Shown: positions 33,772-44,210, counted from the stretch's first letter. The stretch: 64,000 nt of DNA from UBA1535 sp964371035 (GCA_964371035.1 CAYJLG010000013.1:4351-68350); one strand, 5' to 3'. Notes: generated by a model from the letters alone, not told the origin. A program made the numbers and translations.

Positions 33772-36700
33772 TTACTCTATCAATATACAACTCCCATTAT
33801 CAAACAGATATAAATAGCATTCCTTTACTTTGAGTTCTAAAATCTTTTCTAATGCTTCTTTATATTCTATTATTTGGGCTCTATATTGATTTACAATATA
33901 ATCTATTCTGCCATTTCCATAAGTAGAATCTGTTTTATAATCAATTAATACTATCTCATCTCCTTCGTAAAAATAGCAATCAATTATACCTTGTACTAAA
34001 ATCTTATCGTCTGATTTTATACCGTCTATGATATCTTTTGCAAGTTTTTTTGTTACAAAAGGTGCCTCTCTTTTTATTGTTTCTGATTTTAGCATTCTTT
34101 TCCCTATTTCAGATTTAAAAAACACCTCAATTTGTGCAGTATTAACTACTTTAGATTCTTCTTCTGTCAATAATTTCTTTTCTACCATTTCTATAATTTG
34201 ATTTTCTATACCTACAATATTTACGTCTTTTTTTAAATCTAAGTGTTGCATAACAAAATGCGTAACAATACCAATTTCTGCTTTTGTAAATTCAATATTT
34301 TTCTCTTTGAAAATAGGTATGTCGGTAAGTTTAGGTATAGTATATTTTATTTGCTCCGTATCATATGGTTTAGAATTTTGTTCAGATATTTTATTTTTAG
34401 CCAACAATTTAATATCTGTTACAGATAGCTTAGTAGGAACATTTATTGATTCTTTGAAATGATATTCAAAACTAAGCCTTCTGTTTATTTCATCATATCT
34501 CTCATTATCAATTTTTTCTACTAACCTGCTTAATTCTAATATTTTTTCTCTTTTATTTTCAGCAACTTTATTAGTTCCTGTTCCTATACTTGCTAAAGAA
34601 GTAATTTTTATGTTCCAAGATGACTCACATTCTATAGGCAATTCTATTTCTTCAACTATAGACTCTTCTACTTCGTTATCCAAATTGACAGTTATCTCTG
34701 TAATACCTTCAACTTTTTCTGCAAACTCTTCCTCTATATCATTGATTTTTCTTAAAGCTTCCGCATCGTCATGATTATATAGAGCCGAACACAACCAATC
34801 AAAGTAAGAAGTTGAATTTATCAAATTATATCCTACAGTTCCTTGTTTCCATTTTTTTGCCTTTGATTTAATGTTTTTTACAGTTCCACACAATATCAAC
34901 TTATCGACAGCTCTTGTCAATGCAACATACAAAACTCTCATCTCTTCAGATAGTATCTCTTTTTTCATTACAGATTTTATGGCTAAACCAGGAAGCATTT
35001 GCTTATACGTTCTAAGTTCCGTATTTACATATTTAGGTACAAGTCCATAATTTTTATGTTTAAGTATACCTTTGTTCATGTCTAACAAATTGAATTTTTT
35101 GTTTAATCCGCACAACAAAACTACAGGAAATTCAAGACCTTTACTTTTGTGTATAGTCATCAATCTCACTACATTATCATTTTCCCCTAAAATTTTTGCA
35201 CCTGCATCATCATTATTTGAAACTCTTAACTTTTCAACATACTTTAAAAAATTATATAACCCTATCATTGAAGTTTTTTCGTAAGATGACGCCTTCTCTG
35301 TCAATAATCTAAGGTTTGCTTGCCTCATTTTTCCATTAGGCAAGGCCCCGACAAAATAGTAGTATTCAGTTTCAATTAAAACACTCCATATGATATTGCT
35401 AAGTTTATCGTATTTGCTACGTCTACTATATTTTTTAATCATTTCTTTAAAATTTTTAAGTTTAGAAGACAGATCATCATCAAAATTTGAAATATAATTA
35501 TCAAAAGCATTTACAAAAGTAGATTTTGGATGCTCAACTCTAATTTTGATTAATTCTTCTATTGTGAACTTGCCTATAAACGATCTCATTATACTTAGAA
35601 GTGGAATATCCTGCCTTATGTTGTCTATAAGTTTTAAAAAATTAAGCATAATTTGAATTTCTACAGTTTCAAAGTAGCCTGCTCCGCTATCTGAATAAAA
35701 AGGTATGCCTTCTTCAAAAAAAACTTCATCAAAAATTGAACCCCAACTAGATACTGCCCTCAAAAGTATCACAATGTCTTTATATTCAATTTCTCTAAAT
35801 ATGCCCTCTTTCGCATCATAAGTATTCTGTGCTAATAAATCTTTTATCTTAGTGACACAAAACCTTGCTTCTATTTCAGCAGTTTCCATATCTTTGACTA
35901 CATCATCTGTATCTTCATCTGTTTGAGCATCTATAATATTGATTTCCACACGGTCGTCTTCAGTTTTTTCAAAATCCATGCCTACGTTTAAAAATACTCG
36001 TTTATCATAATTTAATTCACCTAGTTTTTTAGACATAATTTTGCTAAACAAGTAATTTGTTCCATTTAATATTTCTTTTCTACTTCTATAGTTACTATTT
36101 AAATCTATTCTTTGATTCAAATCTTGCACTTCACACTCAAGTTTATATGATTCCATCTTTTCGTTAAATAAATCTACGTCTGCAAGTCTAAACTTATAAA
36201 TACTTTGCTTTGAATCACCTACCATAAAAACATTATTGTCTCTTTTAATCTTTGATACAAGTGTTTCTTGCAATTGATTACTATCCTGATATTCATCAAC
36301 AAAAATATAATTAAATTTATTTTTATAATAATTACTAACATTTTCAACACTTAAAGCTTTTAATGCAAAATGTTCTATATCCCCAAAGTCTACTATGCCT
36401 TTTTCTGATTTTTTTTGTTCAAAATTTACGCTTAAGGCTTCTATAAGACATCTTAGCGCTTTCATAGTATGATACATGTGCTTAATATCATCTGCCATCT
36501 CATCTATGCTTTTATTTGGTACAATTTTTTTCACACTGTCAATTATTTTTTTATATTCATCTCTTAATTGCTTAAATTCAATTATTTTATATTCATCTAA
36601 CAATTCTTTATCTTGTTTTTTAATACTCTTAAGCGTAGCATGTTTAAAGCTATATACTGCATCTTTAATCGCTTCTATGCCGTTTTGCGTGCTTGCAAGC

Positions 36701-37482
36701 AATAAATTAAGATTGTCTTTATCGTCATCTATTGCAGCTTTATATACTAATGGACCATCTTTTTTTAATGTGAGTTTTTCACACTCATCTAAAATAGGTA
36801 TAGCACCTTCTAGCATCATTTTAATGTTATCAACTAAAATTTCCATCCATACAGAATTTTTTAGTTTAATTCCATCAGTATCAAGCATTTCAATTGCATT
36901 TTTAAGCCACACAAACGGTTCAGGATAGCTTCTTATAAAATAAAAAACATCACGCATCATATCGGCTAGTTCGGTATCAGTCCTGTTGTTTGTAAAACTT
37001 TCTACCAACTGCAAAAAATCTATATTTTTTTCACCATACGCTTGTTCTAAAACTTCGTCTATCGCTTCATTAAGCAATATTTTGCATTCATTTGAATCGC
37101 CTACTCGAAAATTTGGATCTATGCCTAATGTGTGAAAATTCTTTTTCAATACATCTATACAAAATGAATGTATAGTTGAAATATTTGATTTAGCCAATAA
37201 ATTTAACTGGTTTCTCAGGTGTTTTTTTAGTTTAACATCTGTAAGGTCATGCTCATTTAACGCCTTATAGATCGCTTTTTGAATTTTTTGTTTCATACCT
37301 GCTGCAGCTGCATTAGTAAATGTAACTATCAAAAAAGAATCTATGTTTTCAAATTCATCTCTTACTAATCTAATTATTCTTTCTACTAAAACAGAAGTCT
37401 TACCCGAACCTGCGGCAGCCGAAACTAAAACATTTTTATTTCTTGATTCTATGACTTTTAACTGATCCTTATTCCACTTCAT
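33772..37482 (-). CDS. addA: ATP-dependent helicase/nuclease subunit A
   Basis: A 1236-residue UvrD-family helicase-nuclease. The Walker A is SAAAGSGKTSVLVERI (~22), followed by the SF1 helicase motifs FIFVDEYQDSNQLQE, VGDSKQSIYKFRLAD, VRLMTIHKSKGLEFPVVLL and EMRVLYVALTRAVDKL. The C-terminal RecB-type nuclease domain has QGIIDCYFYEGDEIVLIDYKTDS. With AddB it resects double-strand breaks for recombination and responds to Chi sites. It overlaps addB by 14 nt. Confidence 0.97.
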   Translation of the reverse strand: MKWNKDQLKVIESRNKNVLVSAAAGSGKTSVLVERIIRLVRDEFENIDSFLIVTFTNAAAAGMKQKIQKAIYKALNEHDLTDVKLKKHLRNQLNLLAKSNISTIHSFCIDVLKKNFHTLGIDPNFRVGDSNECKILLNEAIDEVLEQAYGEKNIDFLQLVESFTNNRTDTELADMMRDVFYFIRSYPEPFVWLKNAIEMLDTDGIKLKNSVWMEILVDNIKMMLEGAIPILDECEKLTLKKDGPLVYKAAIDDDKDNLNLLLASTQNGIEAIKDAVYSFKHATLKSIKKQDKELLDEYKIIEFKQLRDEYKKIIDSVKKIVPNKSIDEMADDIKHMYHTMKALRCLIEALSVNFEQKKSEKGIVDFGDIEHFALKALSVENVSNYYKNKFNYIFVDEYQDSNQLQETLVSKIKRDNNVFMVGDSKQSIYKFRLADVDLFNEKMESYKLECEVQDLNQRIDLNSNYRSRKEILNGTNYLFSKIMSKKLGELNYDKRVFLNVGMDFEKTEDDRVEINIIDAQTDEDTDDVVKDMETAEIEARFCVTKIKDLLAQNTYDAKEGIFREIEYKDIVILLRAVSSWGSIFDEVFFEEGIPFYSDSGAGYFETVEIQIMLNFLKLIDNIRQDIPLLSIMRSFIGKFTIEELIKIRVEHPKSTFVNAFDNYISNFDDDLSSKLKNFKEMIKKYSRRSKYDKLSNIIWSVLIETEYYYFVGALPNGKMRQANLRLLTEKASSYEKTSMIGLYNFLKYVEKLRVSNNDDAGAKILGENDNVVRLMTIHKSKGLEFPVVLLCGLNKKFNLLDMNKGILKHKNYGLVPKYVNTELRTYKQMLPGLAIKSVMKKEILSEEMRVLYVALTRAVDKLILCGTVKNIKSKAKKWKQGTVGYNLINSTSYFDWLCSALYNHDDAEALRKINDIEEEFAEKVEGITEITVNLDNEVEESIVEEIELPIECESSWNIKITSLASIGTGTNKVAENKREKILELSRLVEKIDNERYDEINRRLSFEYHFKESINVPTKLSVTDIKLLAKNKISEQNSKPYDTEQIKYTIPKLTDIPIFKEKNIEFTKAEIGIVTHFVMQHLDLKKDVNIVGIENQIIEMVEKKLLTEEESKVVNTAQIEVFFKSEIGKRMLKSETIKREAPFVTKKLAKDIIDGIKSDDKILVQGIIDCYFYEGDEIVLIDYKTDSTYGNGRIDYIVNQYRAQIIEYKEALEKILELKVKECYLYLFDNGSCILIE

Positions 37483-40400
37483 ATGAATCCTCCCTCAGTT
37501 TTTCCAGTAATAAATTGTCTATAACTTCTTCTTTAGAACGCTTCGGAACATAATTATATTCATTACCTTCAGTCGAAGGGTCAAAATTGCATATAGTCTG
37601 GTAATCACAATAATTACAAGTTTCACCATCTCTTTCTTTTTTTGCTGGATTAATTTCTATCTTTCCAGCAAAGATATCATTAGTCAACTTTGAAGCCGTT
37701 CTATTTACTGTCTCTATTATGACATTAAACTCTTTATTATCTAATACTTTTGATGCTTGGGTAAATGAATCATCCTTTTTTAGCCCTACTGGAATAACGT
37801 CTGATTTTTTAGTTGTTTTTATCTGAGTATCCATGTTTTCAACTACAGTCATATCATCAGATATATATCCTTTAAGAGACAGAGCTTTAAATATTTCATC
37901 AGATACATCTTCAGTTTCTTTATCATCTGCATCAATCATTGGATCATCTATCCTAAAATAATATACTCCGCCTATTTTAGGAATCATATCTTCTATTTTT
38001 TTTCCTTCTTCCACAAAAGAAGACAAATACATAAGCAATTGCATTTGTAATCCTTTTACAGCATAATTTAAATCAATATTCTTCCTTGAAGATTTATAAT
38101 CAATAATATTTAGATATATTTCTTCATCTTTTTTAAATACATCAACTCTATCTACTATTCCTTTTAACGATATATTTTTTGATTCTGAAAAAATTTCTTT
38201 TTTAATTTCATACTCTGTGTATTTTGGTGTGAAGTTACCTTTTTTTAGTTGATTTACAATAGTTTTAGCCGCTCTTTTAAGCAATCTTTTTATCTTTTCT
38301 TTAACATATTTGTTTCTCTCGTTATAATCTAAAGCACTATTATCAGAAATATGTTTGCCTAATACTATATCTATACAATTTGATATTTCAATACTTATAC
38401 CGTCATCATCTATAACTTTAACATTTATTGTTTTATCTATAATTTTATTTGTAAATAATTCTATACATTCATGATAAATATTACCTAAATCGTAATGCTC
38501 AATCTTAATCTCTTTTCGTGGTAAAGGCTTTATGCCGAAATCTAAGAAGAATTTGAAAGGACAAGAAGCAAAATCTTCAAGTTTAGATACAGACATCTGA
38601 AGATTTTCACCATACAATTTTAAAATGAATTCATCTTTTACCTTTTCTACCTTATTATTGTAATTTAAGGCTTGTTCTATAAATTCTATAGTTTTTTGGC
38701 TGTTTTTAACGTACCAGACATATACGTCTTTCCATATTTCATCGAGTTTTTTGCCTTCTGTAAAATCACGCAATTTTTCTATCAATATTTCTTCTGTTGC
38801 TTTGTGTTTTACTACAAAGTCAATCTCGCTATCTATTGATAATTCACTTTTGACTATAAGTTTACTAAACATTTGCTTTAATCTATCGATGTATATTGAT
38901 GGTTGCAACGAAACGCCTTCAGATGTACTAAGCGCATAGCTCACAAACAAATAATCAGTAGGTTTTGTTACTACTTTATACAGCGCATGTTTATCTTTAT
39001 AATCTTTATATGAATTACTATTTTGCAAATTAATACCAAGAGATTTTAATACGGATCTATCTTCATCCAGAAAAATACCTTTGTCATCTCCGCCTGCAAG
39101 CAATACACCTTCATTTGCACCTGCTAAAAAGATCACTTTGTACTCTTTAATAAAAGCTCTATCTAAAGTCCCTACTGTCACTTTATCTATCGTCGGTGGT
39201 ATAACTCCTATTTTCACTTCGTTTAACCCCGCTTCAAGCATCTTTTTATATTGTATACCAGAAATTTCAGAATCTTTTGATGTTAAAATTGTTTGTTCAA
39301 GCATTCCAATTATCAAATTCCATACTTGTGCATTTATAGAAGAAACTTCATAATACCCTATATTTCTAAAATAAGTGACTTTTTTATCGATAATATTTTG
39401 AATATCATGATCTTTAAATATTTTATATAAAAATATAGTAATATCTTCTGCCGTTTTAAGTGTTTTGAATTCTTTTCTTTTACCATCAAAATAATTTGAA
39501 AATAATAATCTTAAATTTTCAAAATATTCCACATCTGCTCTATTCATTGTGAATTTTTTGAACCATCTGTTTCTTTCTATTCCATATTCCAAAGCAAAAT
39601 TTTCAAGCTTATGTATATCTGTTTCTCCAACGTTTTCTATCTCTTGATTTTTTTCTGAAATATCAAAAGTTTCTAAACAAGAAAACCCAGATTTGAAATA
39701 TTCAAAAACACTTTCATGTTTAAAATTATAATTTAACATGTCAAGTACCGAGAAAATAAATTTTACAAAAGGATTGCTCATTATGTCTTTTTTTGTATCC
39801 ATAAATACAGGTATATCATATTTAGCAAATATTTTTTCAGCACTAGAGCCATAAACATCCATGTTAGAAGCTATTACCGCCATATCTTTATATCTGTACC
39901 CTTTTTCTCTTACTAGAGTTGCTATATTTCTACAGATATTTTCTATTTCCGAATTTGTATTCATAGACGAAGAAACATTTAAAAAATCGACGTCTTTTAG
40001 AAACTCTTCCATTGAGATAGTAAATAAGCCTTTATCTAAAGTTTTTACTACTTCATTCAAATAATAATTTTCTTCAAGCTTTTTTAGATTGATTTTAATT
40101 TCAAGTTCACTAGAAATTTTTTTGTACTGTTCTAACATATTATATGTAATTTTGAACACTTCAAAATCATCTGTATTTTCAAGCTTATCTATACATCTAT
40201 TATCAATATTTATTGTAGCATAAACACCTTTCGAACATCTTATAAGCTCTTTAATCACTTCTATCCTTTGATTAGTAAAGCTCTCAAAGTTGTCGATAAA
40301 CACATACGAATTTCTTATGTATTCAGATTTAGATATCGCCGATATAAAAAAATCAGTCTTGTCTTTGCTATCAAAATAATTATCTTTTGTAATTTCATTT

Positions 40401-40897
40401 ACAGCCTTAAAAATTTTAATAACATCATTAATCTTTCTTTTTAAAAGTTCACTTGAAATCTTCGAAGTATCTAAGTTTTCTAATATTTCTACAGTTATTC
40501 TATCACCCTTTAATTCGCTGATTAAATTATTTAATTCTTTCAAAAAACCTTCTTTGTATGTAGCTTTTTTATATATTTCAAGTTCTTCATATAGATTTGT
40601 GCATACTTGCTTTATCAACATGATTTTGCCATAGTCATTAATTTCTTGAAGCTTAATGCCACCTACTTCTTCAAGTACAGCATATTCTAGTTTTTTGAAA
40701 CTTGTAACACGCATATCTAACAATCCATCTTCATTGACATTATCTATAAACTCAAGTTCTGTAGCATATGTCATCTGTTCTGGAACTATATAAATAATAT
40801 TTGAACTTACATCTGATTTAAACTTGTTTTTTACAATGTCAAACAAAAATTTTGACTTTCCAGATTTTGCTCTACCAGTAATTAAATTAAGATTCAT
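37469..40897 (-). CDS. addB: ATP-dependent helicase/deoxyribonuclease subunit B
   Basis: A 1142-residue AddB with Walker A GRAKSGKSKF at the N-terminus and an inactivated helicase-like core. The C-terminal nuclease domain contains IIDYKSSRKNIDLNYAVKGLQ and four-cysteine Fe-S cluster ligands (SCPFKF upstream with CNYCDYQTIC at the end). The start at 40897 is preferred because GGAG lies 6 nt before that ATG; an in-frame ATG 12 nt upstream lies over the Shine-Dalgarno. Confidence 0.96.
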   Translation of the reverse strand: MNLNLITGRAKSGKSKFLFDIVKNKFKSDVSSNIIYIVPEQMTYATELEFIDNVNEDGLLDMRVTSFKKLEYAVLEEVGGIKLQEINDYGKIMLIKQVCTNLYEELEIYKKATYKEGFLKELNNLISELKGDRITVEILENLDTSKISSELLKRKINDVIKIFKAVNEITKDNYFDSKDKTDFFISAISKSEYIRNSYVFIDNFESFTNQRIEVIKELIRCSKGVYATINIDNRCIDKLENTDDFEVFKITYNMLEQYKKISSELEIKINLKKLEENYYLNEVVKTLDKGLFTISMEEFLKDVDFLNVSSSMNTNSEIENICRNIATLVREKGYRYKDMAVIASNMDVYGSSAEKIFAKYDIPVFMDTKKDIMSNPFVKFIFSVLDMLNYNFKHESVFEYFKSGFSCLETFDISEKNQEIENVGETDIHKLENFALEYGIERNRWFKKFTMNRADVEYFENLRLLFSNYFDGKRKEFKTLKTAEDITIFLYKIFKDHDIQNIIDKKVTYFRNIGYYEVSSINAQVWNLIIGMLEQTILTSKDSEISGIQYKKMLEAGLNEVKIGVIPPTIDKVTVGTLDRAFIKEYKVIFLAGANEGVLLAGGDDKGIFLDEDRSVLKSLGINLQNSNSYKDYKDKHALYKVVTKPTDYLFVSYALSTSEGVSLQPSIYIDRLKQMFSKLIVKSELSIDSEIDFVVKHKATEEILIEKLRDFTEGKKLDEIWKDVYVWYVKNSQKTIEFIEQALNYNNKVEKVKDEFILKLYGENLQMSVSKLEDFASCPFKFFLDFGIKPLPRKEIKIEHYDLGNIYHECIELFTNKIIDKTINVKVIDDDGISIEISNCIDIVLGKHISDNSALDYNERNKYVKEKIKRLLKRAAKTIVNQLKKGNFTPKYTEYEIKKEIFSESKNISLKGIVDRVDVFKKDEEIYLNIIDYKSSRKNIDLNYAVKGLQMQLLMYLSSFVEEGKKIEDMIPKIGGVYYFRIDDPMIDADDKETEDVSDEIFKALSLKGYISDDMTVVENMDTQIKTTKKSDVIPVGLKKDDSFTQASKVLDNKEFNVIIETVNRTASKLTNDIFAGKIEINPAKKERDGETCNYCDYQTICNFDPSTEGNEYNYVPKRSKEEVIDNLLLEKLREDSYEVE

Positions 40898-40932
40898 ACA
40901 ATTCTCCAATTTTACAATCTATCTTTTAGTTA

Positions 40933-40961
40933 ATTATAACATTTTTTAGGATTGTTTTCAA
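40933..40961 (-). promoter_or_regulatory. Promoter of addBA
   Basis: Minus-strand TTGAAA (40961-40956), 17-bp spacer, perfect TATAAT (40938-40933), about 35 nt before the addB start. Confidence 0.75.
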
Positions 40962-40985
40962 TGTAATTGTCCTATTTAGGCATAT

Positions 40986-41011
40986 AAAAAAGAGCGTTAA
41001 AACCACGCTCT
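40986..41011 (-). terminator. Terminator of the kinase-isomerase-aldolase operon
   Basis: AGAGCG pairs with CGCTCT around a 9-nt loop, followed on the minus strand by T6. Confidence 0.8.
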
Positions 41012-41084
41012 ATCAATATATGTTATTTAATTAAATATGTTTAACCCTGAACTCAATTTGCAGAAATTATTTATTTAAACAATA

Positions 41085-41744
41085 CTACTCATATGTTTCA
41101 CTAGGTTGCCCGTAAGTTTCAAATCTTTTTAACACTTCTTCCATCTGTTTAGGAGAAAGAGGTTTAGGTTTTTCTACAGCCATAGTATAATATTGAATTT
41201 TAGCTAAATATTCTACATTAATTGCTAGACTAAATGCATCTTGAACGCTACGACCATAAGTTATTTGCCCGTGATTTCCAAGTATACACGCCCTACTCTC
41301 TTTGCAATAATCAATCGTAGTATCTGCTAACTCTTGAGTGCCAAACGTTACATAAGGCACGTAAGGGATTTCAGATGTATGAGCATCTCCTATTACGTAA
41401 TGTAATGCTTCTATTGGTCTATTCATTGCAGCTAATACACTGGCAAACAAAGAATGGCAATGTACAACTGAAACAGCACCTCTTTTATTATTATAAAATG
41501 CTAAGTGTAATGCTAGTTCACTAGATGGTTTAAGCTTTCCATCGATAACCTTTCCTTTGTTATCTACAATCACAACATCTTTTGGTTGCATAGTATCATA
41601 ATCAATACCTGATGGGCTTATTGCAATCATATTGCTTTCTTTGTTCAATATACTAATATTTCCACTTGTTCCAGTAGTTAGGTCATATTTATGAAGTTTT
41701 TTACAATATTCAACTATTAACTCTCTTTCTTTTTTGAGTAACAT
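41085..41744 (-). CDS. Class II aldolase, probable 5-deoxyribulose/methylthioribulose-1-phosphate aldolase
   Basis: A 219-residue zinc aldolase of the fuculose-phosphate aldolase/AraD family. Metal ligands are visible in VHCHSLFASVLA and LGNHGQITYG, the catalytic Glu in SSELALHLAFY, and the phosphate site in TSGNISI and ISPSGIDYD. The start at 41744 is set by AGAGG 5 nt upstream. It follows a methylthioribose kinase-like and an MtnA-like gene, the arrangement of the DHAP shunt/5-deoxyribose disposal pathway. There the aldolase splits the ribulose-1-phosphate into DHAP plus acetaldehyde or methylthioacetaldehyde. Context, not sequence alone, suggests this rather than fuculose metabolism. Confidence 0.8.
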   Translation of the reverse strand: MLLKKERELIVEYCKKLHKYDLTTGTSGNISILNKESNMIAISPSGIDYDTMQPKDVVIVDNKGKVIDGKLKPSSELALHLAFYNNKRGAVSVVHCHSLFASVLAAMNRPIEALHYVIGDAHTSEIPYVPYVTFGTQELADTTIDYCKESRACILGNHGQITYGRSVQDAFSLAINVEYLAKIQYYTMAVEKPKPLSPKQMEEVLKRFETYGQPSETYE

Positions 41745-41754
41745 CTTATACCTC

Positions 41755-42801
41755 TTATTTGAAATATTTATATATTTCATTTGGTTTAAATACACCTTTT
41801 TCCGTTACAATTCCAGAAACATATTCGTTAGGAGTAATATCAAACGCAGGATAAAATCCTTTTACACCCTCCATAGTAATTTTAGTATCTAAACTTTTTA
41901 GCACCAATTCAGGATCTCTTTGTTCAATATTTATTCTACTTAAATCTGGATGTTCAATATCCGGGGTACCAGTGCAATAGTATGGCACATTAAAATATTT
42001 ACATAACATTGCCATCTGCATTGTTCCTACTTTATTAACAACATCACCTTGACATGTAATTACATCGCTTGCCGATATGAATACAGAAATACCTAAATTT
42101 TGTATAGCTGCTCCTACCATATTGTCTGTAATCACAGTCACATCAAAGCCCATGTCGCTAGCTACACTCGCAGTCAACCTTGATCCTTGATAATAAGGTC
42201 TTGTTTCAGCACATACAAGCTTTACGTTTTTCCCCATTGCTCTACAAGCTCTTAACATAGTTCCAATTATTGTTCCACCAAAACACTGGGTCAATATAAT
42301 AGCGTCATTTTGTATTAGTTCTGCCATATTCTTCCCGATAATAGAGTATTTAGCATAATTATTGTTAGTATATTCATATGCGGCTTTTCTGACACATTCT
42401 AAAAGCTCTTCTTCACTATAATTGTTCTCAATTCCTAAAAATAACGCATCTAAACAAGTCTTTACGACTCTTACCATTTGTGCCTTAGTCGTAGGTCTTG
42501 CTGTAGTTAGTGCAATAGCAGCATCTTGAACGTAAGAGATAATATCTTGCCTGTTTTTAATCGCTTCATAAACTGCTAGCACTATACCATGACAAGCAGC
42601 TATATATGGCCCTTCACTTTGAGTTACCATATCTTTTATTGCTTGAGCCACTTCTGTATATGATTTACAAATTACAAAACTCTTTTTTATAGGATAAACT
42701 CTCCTATCTAATATAGATACTGCTCCGTCATTATACCATGCAATATTTTCAAATTTAAGCATTTCTGCTAAATCATAGTCATTCCTATTTTCAAAAATCA
42801 T
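41755..42801 (-). CDS. MtnA-like 5-(methylthio/deoxy)ribose-1-phosphate isomerase
   Basis: A 348-residue eIF2B-alpha/MtnA family isomerase converting the ribose-1-phosphate to ribulose-1-phosphate. Family landmarks are present but divergent: LTTARPTTKAQM for the usual ARPTAVN, ILTQCFGGTIIGT around the catalytic Cys, AETRPYYQGSRLTA, and the catalytic Asp region SASDVITCQGDVVNKVGT. The divergence from canonical MtnA suggests a specialised clade. Located between the kinase (49 nt) and aldolase (10 nt). Confidence 0.85.
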   Translation of the reverse strand: MIFENRNDYDLAEMLKFENIAWYNDGAVSILDRRVYPIKKSFVICKSYTEVAQAIKDMVTQSEGPYIAACHGIVLAVYEAIKNRQDIISYVQDAAIALTTARPTTKAQMVRVVKTCLDALFLGIENNYSEEELLECVRKAAYEYTNNNYAKYSIIGKNMAELIQNDAIILTQCFGGTIIGTMLRACRAMGKNVKLVCAETRPYYQGSRLTASVASDMGFDVTVITDNMVGAAIQNLGISVFISASDVITCQGDVVNKVGTMQMAMLCKYFNVPYYCTGTPDIEHPDLSRINIEQRDPELVLKSLDTKITMEGVKGFYPAFDITPNEYVSGIVTEKGVFKPNEIYKYFK

Positions 42802-42850
42802 AAATCACCTATTTAATTACACACAAAAATCGCACTAAAGAGCTGTTAAA

Positions 42851-44074
42851 TTAGTTCAATCGATATTTTTCATAAAAGCTATCGAAAATTGCAATAGTTT
42901 CACTTTCACTTGTAACGAAATACCTGTTTTTAATTAATTCAATTCCAAATTCAACTAAGCATTTTTCCATTGAAACTTTTTGACTTAAATCATCTACACT
43001 AGTCACTTCAGTAACTTTCGCATCGCCTACTACACGCCTTATTATTTCTGTTCCACAATACCCTATTGTATCAGCTAAAACACTTTTAAGATAATTTCTC
43101 TTGAATTTTTCAACTTTATAGAGTTCAAATGTCACGTTTTCTTCATAATTACTATTCAATTTTTCTACCGTCAATCTAAATACATCTTTTACAGTTGTTT
43201 CCAAAAATGTTATGAATTCATCATTTTTGCCAGAAGTAAACTTCTTGTTTGTTAAAGATAAAAATAGATTAGCTAATACATTACCAATGTCATATCCCAT
43301 AGGTCCGTAAAAAGCAAATTCTGAATCTATAATTTTAATACCTCTTTCATTTACAAAAATAGATCCCGTATGCAAATCGCCATGTATTAAAGCTTGAGCG
43401 TTATTCATAAAATTATTTCTTAACATTGAAACTTCAAAATGTAATTCTTCATCATCATAAAGCATTTTTTTAACAAAATCATCTAATCCTTCTGTAATAA
43501 CATTGCGATTTTTATAGTTAAAATACGGCTCAGTAAATACTAGATCTTCTGTAATATCACACATTTCAATATTAATAAAAGATTTAACTCGCTCTTTTTT
43601 TATACCTTTATCTAATACTAAATCTGTTGAAAGCAACAATGTTTTAGCCATAAATGTTGAAATATCTTCAGCAAAAGTTGGATAGGCATGTTCGCTTTGT
43701 AATCCATGTCGCATATTTTCATATTCGCCTATATCTTCCATAATAATTGCATTCATTTCTTGAGAAAAGTAATATAGTTTAGGAACAAACTTTTCACAGG
43801 TTTCACCCTGTAACTTAAGCATCTCAAACTCTATTTTTATCCTGTTTACATCAAGCTCTCGACCTGATGTTCTTAATAATTTATCAGCTTGCTTAACTAT
43901 TACAGATTTTTTAGTTTTTTCATCAAAAACTCTATAAACATAGTTGATATTTCCATCACTCAATTCACAAACTGTTAAATCATCACAATCATTAAACGCA
44001 CAATAATTATTTTTTACAAAATCAATTATATCATTCTTTTGCATTAATAAATGCGTATTATTATTTTGTTGCAT
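42851..44074 (-). CDS. Methylthioribose/5-deoxyribose kinase (MtnK-like)
   Basis: A 407-residue APH-fold kinase. LSDGNINYVYRVFD and SVIVKQADKLLR form the ATP site, and LIHGDLHTGSIFVN with IKIIDSEFAFYGPMGYDIGN form the catalytic loop and metal site characteristic of MtnK. It phosphorylates methylthioribose, and in related systems 5-deoxyribose, at O1. AAGGAG lies 6 nt before ATG. First gene of the three-gene salvage operon. Confidence 0.87.
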   Translation of the reverse strand: MQQNNNTHLLMQKNDIIDFVKNNYCAFNDCDDLTVCELSDGNINYVYRVFDEKTKKSVIVKQADKLLRTSGRELDVNRIKIEFEMLKLQGETCEKFVPKLYYFSQEMNAIIMEDIGEYENMRHGLQSEHAYPTFAEDISTFMAKTLLLSTDLVLDKGIKKERVKSFINIEMCDITEDLVFTEPYFNYKNRNVITEGLDDFVKKMLYDDEELHFEVSMLRNNFMNNAQALIHGDLHTGSIFVNERGIKIIDSEFAFYGPMGYDIGNVLANLFLSLTNKKFTSGKNDEFITFLETTVKDVFRLTVEKLNSNYEENVTFELYKVEKFKRNYLKSVLADTIGYCGTEIIRRVVGDAKVTEVTSVDDLSQKVSMEKCLVEFGIELIKNRYFVTSESETIAIFDSFYEKYRLN

Positions 44075-44119
44075 ATCTTACTCCTTATTTTAAAGATGAT
44101 TTAATCTTCCACTATAAAC

Positions 44120-44132
44120 TGTCATTTTGACA
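44120..44132. promoter_or_regulatory. Short palindrome in front of the mtnK-like gene
   Basis: TGTCA-TTT-TGACA lies just upstream of a minus-strand -10-like TATAGT (44116-44111), where a -10/-35 spacer would be. The -35 is weak. Possible operator. Confidence 0.35.
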
Positions 44133-44160
44133 ATTGATAATACATTATATAAAACTATCA

Positions 44161-44210
44161 AGAATACGAGCGTTTCTAAGCAAAAATGATAGATTCGCTC
44201 CTAATATTCT
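44161..44210 (-). terminator. Terminator overlapping the end of eno
   Basis: AAGAATA...GAGCG pairs with CGCTC...TATTCTT; the upstream arm includes the last codons and stop of eno. The T tail is short and interrupted, so strength is uncertain. Confidence 0.55.

Noticed and set aside
41085..41744. L-fuculose- or L-ribulose-phosphate pathway enzyme
   Set aside because: No isomerase or kinase for those sugars nearby; the adjacent MtnK- and MtnA-like genes point to methylthioribose/5-deoxyribose.
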